The translations under genes and the position numbers were made by a program. A stretch of DNA of 64,000 nt from Rhodopirellula baltica SH 1. GTDB lineage: Bacteria > Planctomycetota > Planctomycetia > Pirellulales > Pirellulaceae. This document shows, piece by piece, positions 43,086-52,990 of this stretch. Where the stretch lies: positions 6,072,001 through 6,136,000 of the forward strand of contig NC_005027.1 in the NCBI RefSeq assembly GCF_000196115.1. The letters run 5' to 3'. How positions within the stretch are numbered: the first letter of the stretch is position 1; each line of letters starts with the position of its first letter. The notes under the pieces are model-generated. The model was not told the DNA's origin, did not search any database, and saw only the letters and a list, made by a program, of their open reading frames with translations.

Positions 43086-44548
43086 ACCTTTCAAACATGC
43101 ACTCACGATCGAAGTTGCAAGCGACTTCCAGTCGTCGCCAGTTTCTCGCAAATGCTGGTGGCGGATTGTCGGCACTTGGTGTGGCAGCGGCGCTCGCTGA
43201 TTCATCTCGCAATTCCACTTCCGAGATCGATCCGGCGAATCCTTACGAGCCCCGACCGTCGCACTTTCCGGCGAAAGCCAAAAGTGTCATCGTCGTTTTC
43301 TGCTCGGGAGCGTTGAGTCACGTCGACACGTTCGACTTCAAACCGGAACTCGAGCGTCGTCACGGTCAGCCAATGCCTGGCAATGAAAACCTGGTTTCGT
43401 TCCAAGGACCCAACGGCAATTTGACACGGCCGCTATGGAAGTTTCAGCCCCGAGGTGAGAGCGGAAAAATGATTTCTGATCTCGTGCCTCACATCGGTGA
43501 GATGGCCGATGACCTGTGCTTCTTTCATTCGTTGACGAACAAGTCCAACACGCATGGACCCGCCGAGAACGTGATGAACACGGGATTCACATTCGATGGT
43601 TTTCCCAGCATGGGAGCGTGGGTCAACTTTGCCCTGGGCAGCGAGAATCGTGATTTGCCGTCGTTCGTGGCGATGGAGGACCCGCGTGGGATGCCTCAGT
43701 CGGGACCGAATAACTGGGCCAACGGCTTTTTACCAGCAGCGTTTCAAGGCACACCGTTCAGTACCACCAAACCGATTCGCTACTTGGATCGTCCCGATTC
43801 GATCTCTGCAAGCACGGAGCTTGCGTCATGCGAAGCACTCCGGTTTTTAGAGCAACAATACCAGGATCGTTTTCCCGGTGACCAGCAACTAGCCGCACGG
43901 ATGGCCAGCTATGAATTGGCGGCTCGAATGCAATTGCAGGTGCCTGATGTGGTGGATCTGTCAGGTGAACCAAAACATGTTCTAGAACTTTACGGTGCTG
44001 ACAGTTCCAACAAGACCAAAGCCGACTTCGCAAACAACTGCATCCTGGCCCGTCGAATGATCGAACGGGGCGTTCGGTTCGTCCAATTGTTCAACGGAGC
44101 GTACGCATCGGGCGGCAAGATCAACTGGGATGGTCACAGTAAGCTCAAGGAACAATACGACGTCCACGGTGAAATCCTGGATCAGCCGGTCGCTGGATTG
44201 CTAAAAGACTTGAAGCAGCGTGGGCTGTTCGATTCGACGCTGGTAGTCTTTGCCACGGAGTTCGGTCGAATGCCAATGTTTCAAGCCGGAACGTACGGTC
44301 GCGACCACAACCCCAATGGGTTCACGTGTTGGTTGGCGGGTGCGGGGGTGAAGCCGGGGTTCAGCTATGGTGCGACCGACGAGTTTGGTTTTCGAGCTCA
44401 AGAAAACGTGATGACCGTGCACGATTTTCACGCGACCATCCTTCATTTGATGGGATTGGATCACAAGCGGCTGACGTTCTACCACAACGGAATCCAACGC
44501 CGCCTGACCGACGTTCATGGGGAAGTCATCCGCGACGTTCTGGCATAG
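43082..44548 (+). CDS. DUF1501 family protein with Tat signal
   Basis: A 488-residue alkaline-phosphatase-superfamily-like protein. The N-terminus carries a twin-arginine signal ([24 protein letters not shown]). Family landmarks are [68 protein letters not shown] and [37 protein letters not shown]. It is almost always encoded next to a PSCyt1-DUF1549-DUF1553 protein, as here, with ATGA overlap. The two probably form one secreted or periplasmic system. The TAG stop is followed directly by copy 3 of the inverted-repeat element. Confidence 0.93.
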   Translation: MNLSNMHSRSKLQATSSRRQFLANAGGGLSALGVAAALADSSRNSTSEIDPANPYEPRPSHFPAKAKSVIVVFCSGALSHVDTFDFKPELERRHGQPMPGNENLVSFQGPNGNLTRPLWKFQPRGESGKMISDLVPHIGEMADDLCFFHSLTNKSNTHGPAENVMNTGFTFDGFPSMGAWVNFALGSENRDLPSFVAMEDPRGMPQSGPNNWANGFLPAAFQGTPFSTTKPIRYLDRPDSISASTELASCEALRFLEQQYQDRFPGDQQLAARMASYELAARMQLQVPDVVDLSGEPKHVLELYGADSSNKTKADFANNCILARRMIERGVRFVQLFNGAYASGGKINWDGHSKLKEQYDVHGEILDQPVAGLLKDLKQRGLFDSTLVVFATEFGRMPMFQAGTYGRDHNPNGFTCWLAGAGVKPGFSYGATDEFGFRAQENVMTVHDFHATILHLMGLDHKRLTFYHNGIQRRLTDVHGEVIRDVLA

Positions 44549-44803
44549 GCAGGCTGTTGAGTTAGTCACATACCGATAGTCGCATAAGGAACGACAACAA
44601 TTCGCCGTTTGGCGTCAGCCCTGATTGGCGTCTAGTTAACCGCCGCTCACGGAGGTCGTGCGGTTCTTGAGTGCTGTGTTCGTGATGTCTTGCAAACCCC
44701 GCCCACGCAGCGGGAGAGGTACGGTCCGCGAAAGCAGCAGAGATACCTGCATCAACAAACTGCAAGACCTCCACGTGGTAGGGGCGTTGAATCAACAGCC
44801 CGA
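44549..44803 (-). mobile_element. Inverted-repeat element, copy 3 (diverged, enlarged)
   Basis: Starts GCAGGCTGTTGAGTTAGTC directly after the DUF1501 stop. It matches the reverse complement of the 117-bp element, with many substitutions, through TTGGCGTCTAGTTAACCGCCGCT (split here by small differences) to about 44670. After about 115 unrelated bases the opposite terminus appears (GAATCAACAGCCCGATAG, ending near 44803). TAG is found on both sides, as in copy 1. Confidence 0.6.
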
Positions 44804-44950
44804 TAGCCCTCTCGCGCAGGCTGGACTGCGGAGGCAGGATTGAAAGCGAAGTTCCCTCGTCAACGCTCGTGTCAAGGTTTAAACCATATTGTTCGGTAGA
44901 ACACGTAAGAATGGCGCAGTGCACCAGCCAGCAAGGGCTCTTGAAGGGCA
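44804..44950. other. Intergenic sequence
   Basis: No gene is supported between the element and the membrane-protein gene. A minus-strand open frame spanning 44562-44975 crosses the element and has no family features. Confidence 0.5.
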
Positions 44951-45670
44951 ATGGAGATTTCAAAATTGGCAGCACGAGTTCCGATCTACCCGCTATTCAT
45001 CGCGGCGAGTTTGCTCGTTGGATGGTTCATGCCCGACTTTTACGCATGGACGGATTCCGACCAAAGCCGTCCTTCGCCACTGCTTTGGAATTTGCCTATG
45101 TGGTCGGCGATTGCTTCCTTGGTTTTCTGCTTGGCTCTACCGTGGCTGCCCATCGCGCCAAGGAAACTAGACGATTTGCAGCGGACACCGATGCGGTTCT
45201 CGGTTCGTGCCTTGTTGCTTCTCACCGCTGGTGTCGCAATCGCGATACCGATGCTCGCGAAGTTTCCAATCGTGTTGAGCGGGATCGTTTGCATCGGGGC
45301 GTTTGCGTATCTGGCTGCGTTCGGTGCACGGCATCCTGAACATCGCATGGCCGCGGTGACCTTGGTTGCATGCATGGCATTGCCCTATAGCTGGATGGTT
45401 GGCGATGAGGATATTGGCAATGTCCTTTTTGGTCTCATGATAATGTTGGTCGAAATGCCCGCATTTCTTCCAACGGCATTGTTGAGCATACCACTTGAAC
45501 AATATGTTTTTGACATGCAGTGGCTGGCGGTTTCGCTGAACGCACTTGAGATCATCATCGGCATCTGGATCATCCGGTTGGGACCAAAACGAACGATCGC
45601 GTACCTACTGCTGGTGATTCAAATGTCCGCAGTCGGCTCCTTGGCGTTCTACGCGATGTGCGTTGCTTGA
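44951..45670 (+). CDS. Membrane protein of unknown function
   Basis: A 239-residue protein with about eight hydrophobic segments (FIAASLLVGWFM, WSAIASLVFCLALPWLPI, FSVRALLLLTAGVAIAIPMLA, IVLSGIVCIGAFAYLAAFGA, and others) and short loops. The motif RFSVRALLLLTAGVAIA is the RFSLRTLLLxxTxxA pattern that recurs in many planctomycete membrane proteins of unknown function. No transport or enzyme motif is seen. Confidence 0.7.
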   Translation: MEISKLAARVPIYPLFIAASLLVGWFMPDFYAWTDSDQSRPSPLLWNLPMWSAIASLVFCLALPWLPIAPRKLDDLQRTPMRFSVRALLLLTAGVAIAIPMLAKFPIVLSGIVCIGAFAYLAAFGARHPEHRMAAVTLVACMALPYSWMVGDEDIGNVLFGLMIMLVEMPAFLPTALLSIPLEQYVFDMQWLAVSLNALEIIIGIWIIRLGPKRTIAYLLLVIQMSAVGSLAFYAMCVA

Positions 45671-45960
45671 AAAGATTTGTGGTCGATCTGAATTTGAAGT
45701 GATACAACTTCACTCTTCGGATATCGCAACGTGCGTGCATCTTTGATGCATCGATTCAAGATTGGGGCTGCTGCGTCTGGCAACGCAATTGGCAGATCAG
45801 GCACGACTTGTCAGCCTCAAACGGTACATTGTCGAAGAAGGTGATTCATGCCACGCATTGCTCCTGGCAAAACTCTTCGAACACTCGGTGTCGTCATTCG
45901 ATTACTTCTGTATGTAGTCTGCGTTCGCACGTTGTCCATTTCCTTATCAAGCTTCCATTC

Positions 45961-46356
45961 ATGACCTGGCGAGACTGGTACGACGCCCTCGATAAACCGA
46001 CTTGGACCCCCGAGCCATCGACGATCGGACTGATTTGGCAGATCCTCTACCCGATCATCTTGGTCACGTTCGGCTACGTTTTCTATCGCGTTTTCCGTAA
46101 GCAAATCCCATGGTCTGTCGCGGTTCCTTTCGCGATCAATCTGCTTGCCAACATTGCCTTCACGCCAATTCAGTTCGGTTTGCGCAACCTCCCGCTTGCT
46201 GCTCTCGATATTGCGATCGTTTGGGGCACGATTCTGTGGGCGATGAGAGCCATCTGGCCACACCATCGTTGGGTCGCTTTCGCACAGATTCCGTACTTAG
46301 TTTGGGTGACGATCGCGAGCATCTTGCAGTTCTCAATCACCTGGAACAACTGGTGA
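45961..46356 (+). CDS. tspO: TspO/MBR family protein
   Basis: A 131-residue five-helix membrane protein. It starts MTWRDWYDALDKPTWTPEPSTIGLIWQILYP, with the family W-Y-x-x-L-x-K-P-x-W-x-P-P pattern. FAINLLANIAFTPIQFGLRNLPLAALDIAIVWGTILWAM and AQIPYLVWVTIASILQFSITWNNW follow. TspO proteins bind tetrapyrroles and affect stress and pigment regulation. It is shorter than many members at the N-terminus but complete. The ATG at 45961 is chosen because upstream residues are not membrane-like. Confidence 0.92.
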   Translation: MTWRDWYDALDKPTWTPEPSTIGLIWQILYPIILVTFGYVFYRVFRKQIPWSVAVPFAINLLANIAFTPIQFGLRNLPLAALDIAIVWGTILWAMRAIWPHHRWVAFAQIPYLVWVTIASILQFSITWNNW

Positions 46357-46709
46357 CACGTCAGTGGGATCACTGTCCGTTCCATTGATCCAGCAACGGC
46401 AACTGTGAGGTTTGTCTCACGTAATTACCTGAACCCTCTGCCCATACATTCGCCGTTTTGGCGTTCGCCAAAGCTTTTACTGACATTCGGTCTGAACACC
46501 CATGTGGCCCATGAGTTTGCCGACAGTCATTTCTGCGTTCCCTCTATTTTATTCCTGACATGGCAGGCCGCAACGCCGCTCGGTGAAGTCGCCTGCGGTT
46601 GGGAAGCATCGAGAGGTCGAGTTGTTGACTAGATGAACACTTCAAGCGTGATCGGAAACATCGATAGGCTTACAATTGGGCTTTTGTCGATGGAGCAACA
46701 CGGATTTGA
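46357..46709. other. Intergenic region without a recognised gene
   Basis: About 350 bases following tspO. Contains CGCCGTTTTGGCGTTCGCC (near 46451) with a short inverted repeat (GGCG/CGCC). No open frame with family features was found. Confidence 0.5.
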
Positions 46710-47525
46710 ATGATGAGCGAGCGTTTTGAATTCCCAGACCTCGACAACCTATCGGCGGTGGACCCTGCAGGTTGTGAGTATTCGTCCAAGTTGGTGGAAG
46801 TCGAAGGGGTCGTTTCCCAGTCGAGTCAGAGTGGCTGGCCCGGATCGGAAGGCTACTCTGTTCATCTGTTTTCGCTTGCGGCTTGGCTGGTTGTAGGAGA
46901 ACCGTTACGTCGCAATACGCTGTTGTTGCTTCGGCCCGTTCCGGTAGAGGCTGACTATTTCGGTGACTTCGCGGCGGGGACGCTGCACCGGTTCGAAGTC
47001 GTGTTGTCGGTCGATCAGACTCGTGCGGTTGTATCCAAGCTGACGAAGAGAGACATCGTAAACCGCGAGCTCGCAACTGTTGCGAAAGAGCTCGAACAAC
47101 CGGTCGTCGTTAAAACAGAACGGTTCGGCGACCTCACGTTGAACCGCAGCATTGGCTGGTTCGAAGGTCTCGCGGATTGGAATGGAATCGAAGTCGAACT
47201 CTCGATCGAAACAGACGAGAGTTTGGACATTGCGAGCCAGCTCGAAACTGCAGAAACACTTTTTCGTGATGCGACGCAATGGCAGAAGAAAATCGATGCG
47301 TTCGCGGTTGCCGAGAAGTTAGAGTTGGCGAACGATTGGCAGGAGGTCGGAAATGAGATGGACGCGGAGGAGTTTTTGGATCGTATGGTGTTGGAGTCGA
47401 TCTCAATTGGTCCCGACGGTGAATTTGAGTTTTGGCACGACGATGGTGATATCTTCTATGGTCATTCCATTCAAATCAGCGGCTCGTTGAGTGAGGGTTT
47501 GACTGATTCGGACATCCCTGGCTAA
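46710..47525 (+). CDS. DUF2262-like protein
   Basis: A 271-residue soluble protein. The C-terminal 140 residues have the look of DUF2262: FGDLTLNRSIGWFEGLADWNGIEVELSIETDE, a run with two conserved Trp, and DAEEFLDRMVLESISIGPDGEFEFWHDDGDIFYGHSIQISGSLSEGLTDSDIPG at the end. The N-terminal 120 residues form a separate alpha/beta region (KLVEVEGVVSQSSQSGWPGSEGYSVHLFSLAAWLVV). DUF2262 proteins are often found near polymorphic toxin or immunity genes, but none is seen here. The next gene starts 13 bases downstream and may be co-transcribed. Confidence 0.75.
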   Translation: MMSERFEFPDLDNLSAVDPAGCEYSSKLVEVEGVVSQSSQSGWPGSEGYSVHLFSLAAWLVVGEPLRRNTLLLLRPVPVEADYFGDFAAGTLHRFEVVLSVDQTRAVVSKLTKRDIVNRELATVAKELEQPVVVKTERFGDLTLNRSIGWFEGLADWNGIEVELSIETDESLDIASQLETAETLFRDATQWQKKIDAFAVAEKLELANDWQEVGNEMDAEEFLDRMVLESISIGPDGEFEFWHDDGDIFYGHSIQISGSLSEGLTDSDIPG

Positions 47526-47538
47526 GGAGCCAACGCAA

Positions 47539-48036
47539 ATGGACCCGTTTGGACAGGTTTGGGAATCGTCTCGGACGAACGCTTTTTCTTGGGGCTATGC
47601 CGCCACCCTGTATGCAGGAGTTGGCGTGCTCATTGTGTTGTCAGTGATCCAGCGTGATGCTTTTCGTCGCACTTTGAAAGCGATTGCGATCTTTGGTTTG
47701 GCGATCATTGCAACGCAGTGGTCTGCATCCGAGATCGAAGAGAAGTGGCGGATCCGACGCGAGTGGGCGGACGCACATCCGGCTGAGATGACCCAGGAAG
47801 GCTACATGGGTTTGACGGTCGATGGTGCCAACCGATCTCTTGGTCCATTGATCTATGGCTTCCAGGCGTTCTTGCTTTTCTGCGTTGTCGCCATCGCCCT
47901 GTTTGTGATCCGTGCCATGATGTTCCAGAGACCGGTCGACTCACCAATCGAAGCCACTCCGGAAGACGAAGCCAAAGTTGCAGCGGATCTGTCTGCTTCT
48001 GACAATCCCTACCATCCCCCAGCGGAATCAACCTGA
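47539..48036 (+). CDS. Small membrane protein of unknown function (intact paralogue)
   Basis: A 165-residue protein with three membrane segments (ATLYAGVGVLIVLSVIQ, TLKAIAIFGLAIIATQWSA, LIYGFQAFLLFCVVAIALFVIRAM) and an acidic C-terminal tail (PIEATPEDEAKVAADLSASDNPYHPPAEST). No known family is recognised. It has a decayed copy at 57724-58220 that shares the tail and part of the 3' flank. It lies 13 bases after the DUF2262-like gene. The NPYHPP ending resembles the NPYxPP tails common on planctomycete membrane proteins. Confidence 0.8.
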   Translation: MDPFGQVWESSRTNAFSWGYAATLYAGVGVLIVLSVIQRDAFRRTLKAIAIFGLAIIATQWSASEIEEKWRIRREWADAHPAEMTQEGYMGLTVDGANRSLGPLIYGFQAFLLFCVVAIALFVIRAMMFQRPVDSPIEATPEDEAKVAADLSASDNPYHPPAEST

Positions 48037-48125
48037 ACCGTTCCCGATTCAGTTCCGAGGCGAAACCTGGTTGATCGCCCTCCGCGAGCCCAACGATGAC
48101 CCCTGCCTCCGTTTGGGCTCGCCTC
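48035..48125 (+). repeat. 3'-flank repeat, copy A
   Basis: Begins TGAACCGTTCCCGATTCAGT and continues to ...CCCAACGATGACCCCTGCC. Related sequences are at 58217, 53306 and 62085. In copies A and D one frame reads EPFPIQF..E..L..LREPN.DP, so it may come from an old coding end. Confidence 0.65.
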
Positions 48126-48243
48126 CTTTGGGACTTCCGAGCACCCGCGATTGTCGGTTGTTCGATGTCATCGGCAATTACACACACTGAAAGATTGATT
48201 TGACGATTTGCTTTCCGCTACACCAATGAATTGGAGGCTTGTC

Positions 48244-48648
48244 ATGAAAGGCGACGCCGTCACCGAAAACGCAATTGGTCGTGAGCCAAAAATCTTGCAC
48301 CGTTCTGATTGGGCATCACACGATCAACTCTGGAAGGGAGACGTTCAGGGAAAGGACATCGGGACGGAAGTGACCGTCTTGTTCTATTGCACGGATGAAA
48401 TCGGAGCCGGGCCTCTCTGGCATGTTCATCCATACGATGAAATTTTCATCGTCCGCAACGGGAACGCGTTGTTCACCATTGGTGACAAAAAGATCGAAGC
48501 AACAGCGGGCGACATTTTGCTGGGGCCAGCGAACGTCCCACACAAATACCACAACGTTGGCCCCGGTTCACTGGAGACGACTGACATCCACGTCTCAGAA
48601 AGCTGGATACAGACGGATCTTGACGACCCTGAACTGATGGCTGAATGA
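48244..48648 (+). CDS. Cupin-domain protein
   Basis: A 134-residue single-domain cupin. Motif 1 is GPLWHVHPYDEIFIVRNGNALFTIGD (His-x-His and Glu metal ligands) and motif 2 is GDILLGPANVPHKYHNVGPG (the His ligand). Such proteins may be isomerases, dioxygenases or binding proteins, and the sequence gives no substrate. A GGAGG ribosome-binding site eight bases ahead of the ATG at 48244 decides this start over two upstream in-frame ATGs. Confidence 0.88.
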   Translation: MKGDAVTENAIGREPKILHRSDWASHDQLWKGDVQGKDIGTEVTVLFYCTDEIGAGPLWHVHPYDEIFIVRNGNALFTIGDKKIEATAGDILLGPANVPHKYHNVGPGSLETTDIHVSESWIQTDLDDPELMAE

Positions 48649-49138
48649 AGCATCGTCTCAGACGGCCATGAAACGTTGGTTGCCTACTTCCGCTGCACTT
48701 CCGAAGATGGTTTCAGTGTGCCAACGGAGGAGGCAGACCGGTGACTGGCCGACCGATATGACCGGCTGCCAGATGGGCAATCCATGATTCCAGGCTCAAT
48801 GAAATATTGCGGGTAACCAACGTCCCTGTGATCCAGACGATGTCGAGATGCCCTTATCGCTTCGCCTGACAAGCTACACAATCACCGGTCAACATCGCGG
48901 CAAAATCCCGAGCAAAAGTCTCGACTTTGCTCGGTGATTATGAGCGTTGCTCAACAAATCAGCTGTCACGTCAAAGGCAGGATGCCATTCTGTGCCATCG
49001 CTCTCATTGGCCGGAGCAGGACCCAAAGAACGGCGACGATATTCCACATGCCGTTTTTCCAAAGCGTCTTGCAACCATGATACGCTGAATTGAGTCACGC
49101 CACCGGCGTTCATCTCTTCCTTTCGGCAGGAGTGCAGT
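48649..49138. other. Intergenic region, possibly gene remains
   Basis: Nearly 500 bases with several short open frames on the minus strand (for example 48889-49182, which overlaps the start of the next gene). None has a recognisable domain, so no gene is called. Decayed coding sequence is possible. Confidence 0.5.
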
Positions 49139-52100
49139 ATGAGATCCCCACGCATCTTCACGATGAAACGAAGTCTCGCCAAGCAACTTGCTCGTGGTGT
49201 TCACGTTGGTGGTCAATTTGTGTTCGTTGATCTAGGTGCGATCGATCGAGATAAAGTTGAGTTTGCGAGCGATCTTCATCCTGCGTTCTCTGACATTGCT
49301 ACAAATGCTGATCAAGGGCAATGTCGATTGACGATTCCCATTCCTCAGGGGGAAAGACTCACGTTGCCAGGTGTCAAGGTCAAAGCAACTCAGCCACCCC
49401 CTTTGGCGCTGGCAAGCCTGACGTGCGATCGCGATCTTTATCGATTTGGTAGCGATCAAGTGAACGTCTTGGTCGTCGATCTTGATTCACCGCAGCAAGA
49501 GGTTTGTGTTGATCTGCTGTTGGGAACTGCGAACGGCAGTCCAACACAGTTCGATCAACGGCACGTTCGACTCAATGAGTGCGGACTGGGGATTGTTCGC
49601 TTTGATGATTTACCAATTGGAACCTACCAAGTCGTTCGAGCGGATTCTCCTTGCAAAATTGATGGTTGCGAGTTTTCGGTTGCGGGCTTTGACTTGGCAC
49701 CGCTTGTCGCGACGATCGGCCAGATTCAACTTCGCAAAAAAGCGATGTCGTGCACGCTGCGCATTTCTCATTTCTCCAAACCATTGACCGGTGCAATTCG
49801 CGTTGACTTGTACGATCAGAAGTCTCGAATCGACTCCCGCCGGGTCGGCGTCAAACAAGGGTTAGCCATTGTCGGGTTGGAGATCGATGGCGACGGACCG
49901 CACCACTTGGAAATCACCTTGGTGAAAGACTCTTCCGCCACCGCAACGATCCCGCTGCCGGGAAGCGAGCGACAGCAAAGGCGGGAAACTGTCTTGACGA
50001 GTAGTGGGCCCACGACAACCGCGTCGCTAATGCCCGGACAGGGCACCACCGAAGCACTTGGTTTGCATGTCCGTCAGACCGGACAAGATAATTCGCCTGT
50101 CCAAATCACCGATACGCTGCGTGGTGTTGTCCGCATCGGAGCAATGCAGGATATCGAGGACTGTGTGGTTTGCACTTGTCCTTTTCTCTCTCCGAGGGCC
50201 ACCTCAAGCGAAGCTGCCAATGCACCCTCGCCGAACACGTATTCACGGCGACTGGGGGATTTGGCGGCTGGAGAAGTGATCGAGTTCCCGTCGAGCGAAT
50301 TGGCTGGGTTGATTTCAGTTGGTTGCTTCGTCGATGAAAAACCGTGGGAGGCACGAGCGGTCACGCTGCAACGCTGCAACTGGAATCCATCGGTTCGGAT
50401 TGCTCAGAGCAATGATTCAAGCAATGAAAGGGAACTCGAGGATGAATTTGACAGGAAGGCTTCTTTCGAACCGGGAACGAACGTTTCGATGGCCATCGAT
50501 CTGGGAACGGAAGAGTCCGGGTATGCGGCGGTGGTGATTCGTGATGCTCGATTGCAGCCGAGTTCACGTCCAAAGCAGCGGTTGGCGGCGAGTATCAAGG
50601 TCGCTGCCGAGCAAGCACTGATCGGCGAAGTTGAAACACAAACGGTCTACGGCTCTAGCGAACAATCGGAACGCGATCCGTACTGGGCACATTTCTCGAC
50701 GCGGACGCCGCCTATCGACGATGAAACGCTTTCAAAGTTTGTCGATCGTGAACTCATCAGCGAATCGCAGGCTGATCATGTGATGGAAGCGGCGTCCGAG
50801 TGTGGAAAACCTTACTTCACGTTGCTTCAGGATTATGGTTATGCCGCCGACGACGACATGTCGCGAGCTCTCGCTGAAATCTACGGATACCAATTTGTTG
50901 ATTTGGACAATTTGTCAATCAACGAGGCAATTATTGAGCTGTGTCCCGAGTCGATTGCACGCGAGAACACTGTCATTCCCATCCGCGAAGATTTTGACGG
51001 CAATCTCGTCTTCGCAATGTCCAATCCCATCGACTTGGAAACGATTGAAAAGCTCCGCTTTATCTTGAATCGTCATATTGAGACCGTTCTCGCCACGCCC
51101 GATGCCATTGTTGAAGCGATCAACCATTTCTACGGGCAGATCGAGGGAGAATCCGCTGACAGCATGTTGCAGGAGTTCACCGATTCAGCGATCGATTTTA
51201 CCGAGACAATGGATGCGGGCTGCGAAAGCGTCGTGCCAAATCCAGTCGCAGCGAATGATAGCGAAACCGCGTTGTCACCACCGGAGCAGCTGGATGCAGA
51301 GGATGCTCATGTCATTTTCTGCGAACTGATTGAATGTCCGTCGGGTCGAGGCCAAGCGGCGGTGGAGTTGCCAGAACGAATGGGACGCTACACCGTTGAC
51401 TCGTTCGTTGTTTCTGGACGTCAGTGGTCGCATGTTGAGAACGAGTTTGAGGTGCATGCCGATCCCTATGTCAAACTTCAGGTCCCGGCGGTTCTCTTGG
51501 ATGGCGACCAAGCCAGTGGTCGGGTAATCGCACGGTGCCAGTCGGGGAATTTTTCTCTGACGGTTGATTGTGACGGGACTTCAGTAGAACTTCATCTTGC
51601 AGACGCTCCCTACGATCCGGTCACGACGGACCATCTGACGACGGCGGAATCCGAGTTCACCTTTGTTGTCGGACTCGGGCGGTACACGGCGAAGGTCTGC
51701 GATCGGGTCAGCGGTAAAACTCGAGAAGATATCCATCAAGTCAAGCCGCTCGGGAAGCTTGTCGAGCTTCGGCGAACCATGCGGATGCTCACCGACGGTG
51801 AACGGATTGAACTCGGCGATCAGATTCGGCAGATTCGTTTGCTTCCCAGTGTGCAACCAATGAAGCAAATGGTGGCGGAGGCGACGACGAATTACGATCA
51901 TCTTTGTTGTGAACAAACTGCGGCCAAGCTTTTCTCGGCAGTCGTCTGTTTGGCAAATCAAATTGGCAGCGGTGAACCAATCGAAAAATCCTGCACGGCG
52001 ATCCGTGTCGGCCTGAAACGACAGCAACGCATGTGGTTGCCGGGAAAAGGATTCGCAATTTACCCAGGCAATTCACCGGACGTGACCTGGGGACGCATGG

Positions 52101-52990
52101 CGACCATGCATTTACTGAAAATGGATTTTGTGAGTGAGCTGATTGAGTCCAACAGCATGGCACGCTCGCTGCTCGGCGAAGTTCGACAGCTTGCCCGCGA
52201 GTCAGCCAAGCATTACCGGATCGCTTGGCCACCAGAGTCGATCGGATCAAGCGAAGACGCCTACGCTCAATTGCGTTTCGGTCACGGGGACCAGAGCCAA
52301 GCCCTCGAATACGCACGCTTGCAAGCCCGAAAGCCGATTGCTGGCGTTCGAACATTTTGGCGCGCCGATCAAGCGATGGCTGCTGCTGCTCTGCTCCGTG
52401 GAGGAAGCGAGCAGGCTGGCACGCGAGCATCTGATACCGCCGAAGCCACGCGATTGTCGAATCGATTGTTTGATGAGCTTGGGCCGGAGGGGCGTTTGTA
52501 TTCGACCGTTGACTCTGTCGCACTCATTGTTCTGCTGCTTGAGCTTTCTCGAACGGAATGGATGCAGTCGGATTGCACAATAACGGTCAATGACCAAGTA
52601 CAAACGATCGCCAATGCCATCAACAGCACTGAGCCGATTGAATCATTGCAAACCAATCATGGAACCCTCGCGGTGGAGTATCTTTCCTATGTCGAGCAGG
52701 ACTGGATGCGTTTTGTTTCCAACACGCCAATTACTGTCCAGTTGATGGTAGGTGGTCACGCCCAAACGCAATTCCAGGAAGGCGACGTGATTGAACTTCG
52801 CGTGCGGATCAAGCAAGGATACAAAGCGGGGGACCTTGTTTGGGTCGCCTTGCCACCATGCCTGTCACGAATCCAAGGTGGCGGCCAAGTCAAGCAATTC
52901 GCGGTCGACATGGAGGGAGAATCGGAAACGGCGATCCGCCTAGCGGCAACTGCACCCTCGTCACATCCATTTTGTCCGCCGGCGAGTTAG
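49139..52990 (+). CDS. Alpha-2-macroglobulin-like protein with inserted MshEN domain
   Basis: A 1283-residue protein. Residues about 90-500 are macroglobulin-like beta domains (ASLTCDRDLYRFGSDQVNVLV; SGYAAVVIRDARLQP). Residues about 525-680 are a MshEN/GspE N-terminal domain (FVDRELISESQADHVMEAA, DDMSRALAEIYGYQFVDL, LVFAMSNPIDLETIEKLRF). From about 725 the macroglobulin pattern resumes (GQAAVELPERMGRYTVDSF). The thioester domain carries YDHLCCEQTAAK: Cys923 and Gln926 match the C-x-E-Q thioester of complement and YfhM proteins. The MshEN domain sits about where the protease bait region lies. Its c-di-GMP-binding RLG motif is degenerate. No signal peptide or lipobox is visible; ATG 49163 is an alternative start. 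The frame stops at TAG, after which a conserved-looking tail continues. Confidence 0.82.
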   Translation: MRSPRIFTMKRSLAKQLARGVHVGGQFVFVDLGAIDRDKVEFASDLHPAFSDIATNADQGQCRLTIPIPQGERLTLPGVKVKATQPPPLALASLTCDRDLYRFGSDQVNVLVVDLDSPQQEVCVDLLLGTANGSPTQFDQRHVRLNECGLGIVRFDDLPIGTYQVVRADSPCKIDGCEFSVAGFDLAPLVATIGQIQLRKKAMSCTLRISHFSKPLTGAIRVDLYDQKSRIDSRRVGVKQGLAIVGLEIDGDGPHHLEITLVKDSSATATIPLPGSERQQRRETVLTSSGPTTTASLMPGQGTTEALGLHVRQTGQDNSPVQITDTLRGVVRIGAMQDIEDCVVCTCPFLSPRATSSEAANAPSPNTYSRRLGDLAAGEVIEFPSSELAGLISVGCFVDEKPWEARAVTLQRCNWNPSVRIAQSNDSSNERELEDEFDRKASFEPGTNVSMAIDLGTEESGYAAVVIRDARLQPSSRPKQRLAASIKVAAEQALIGEVETQTVYGSSEQSERDPYWAHFSTRTPPIDDETLSKFVDRELISESQADHVMEAASECGKPYFTLLQDYGYAADDDMSRALAEIYGYQFVDLDNLSINEAIIELCPESIARENTVIPIREDFDGNLVFAMSNPIDLETIEKLRFILNRHIETVLATPDAIVEAINHFYGQIEGESADSMLQEFTDSAIDFTETMDAGCESVVPNPVAANDSETALSPPEQLDAEDAHVIFCELIECPSGRGQAAVELPERMGRYTVDSFVVSGRQWSHVENEFEVHADPYVKLQVPAVLLDGDQASGRVIARCQSGNFSLTVDCDGTSVELHLADAPYDPVTTDHLTTAESEFTFVVGLGRYTAKVCDRVSGKTREDIHQVKPLGKLVELRRTMRMLTDGERIELGDQIRQIRLLPSVQPMKQMVAEATTNYDHLCCEQTAAKLFSAVVCLANQIGSGEPIEKSCTAIRVGLKRQQRMWLPGKGFAIYPGNSPDVTWGRMATMHLLKMDFVSELIESNSMARSLLGEVRQLARESAKHYRIAWPPESIGSSEDAYAQLRFGHGDQSQALEYARLQARKPIAGVRTFWRADQAMAAAALLRGGSEQAGTRASDTAEATRLSNRLFDELGPEGRLYSTVDSVALIVLLLELSRTEWMQSDCTITVNDQVQTIANAINSTEPIESLQTNHGTLAVEYLSYVEQDWMRFVSNTPITVQLMVGGHAQTQFQEGDVIELRVRIKQGYKAGDLVWVALPPCLSRIQGGGQVKQFAVDMEGESETAIRLAATAPSSHPFCPPAS

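Noticed and set aside
44562-44975. Minus-strand open frame of 137 codons
   Set aside because: It runs across the inverted-repeat element and shows no family pattern.
48889-49182. Minus-strand open frame overlapping the start of the macroglobulin-like gene
   Set aside because: No domain recognised; only its central part looks protein-like, too weak to call.
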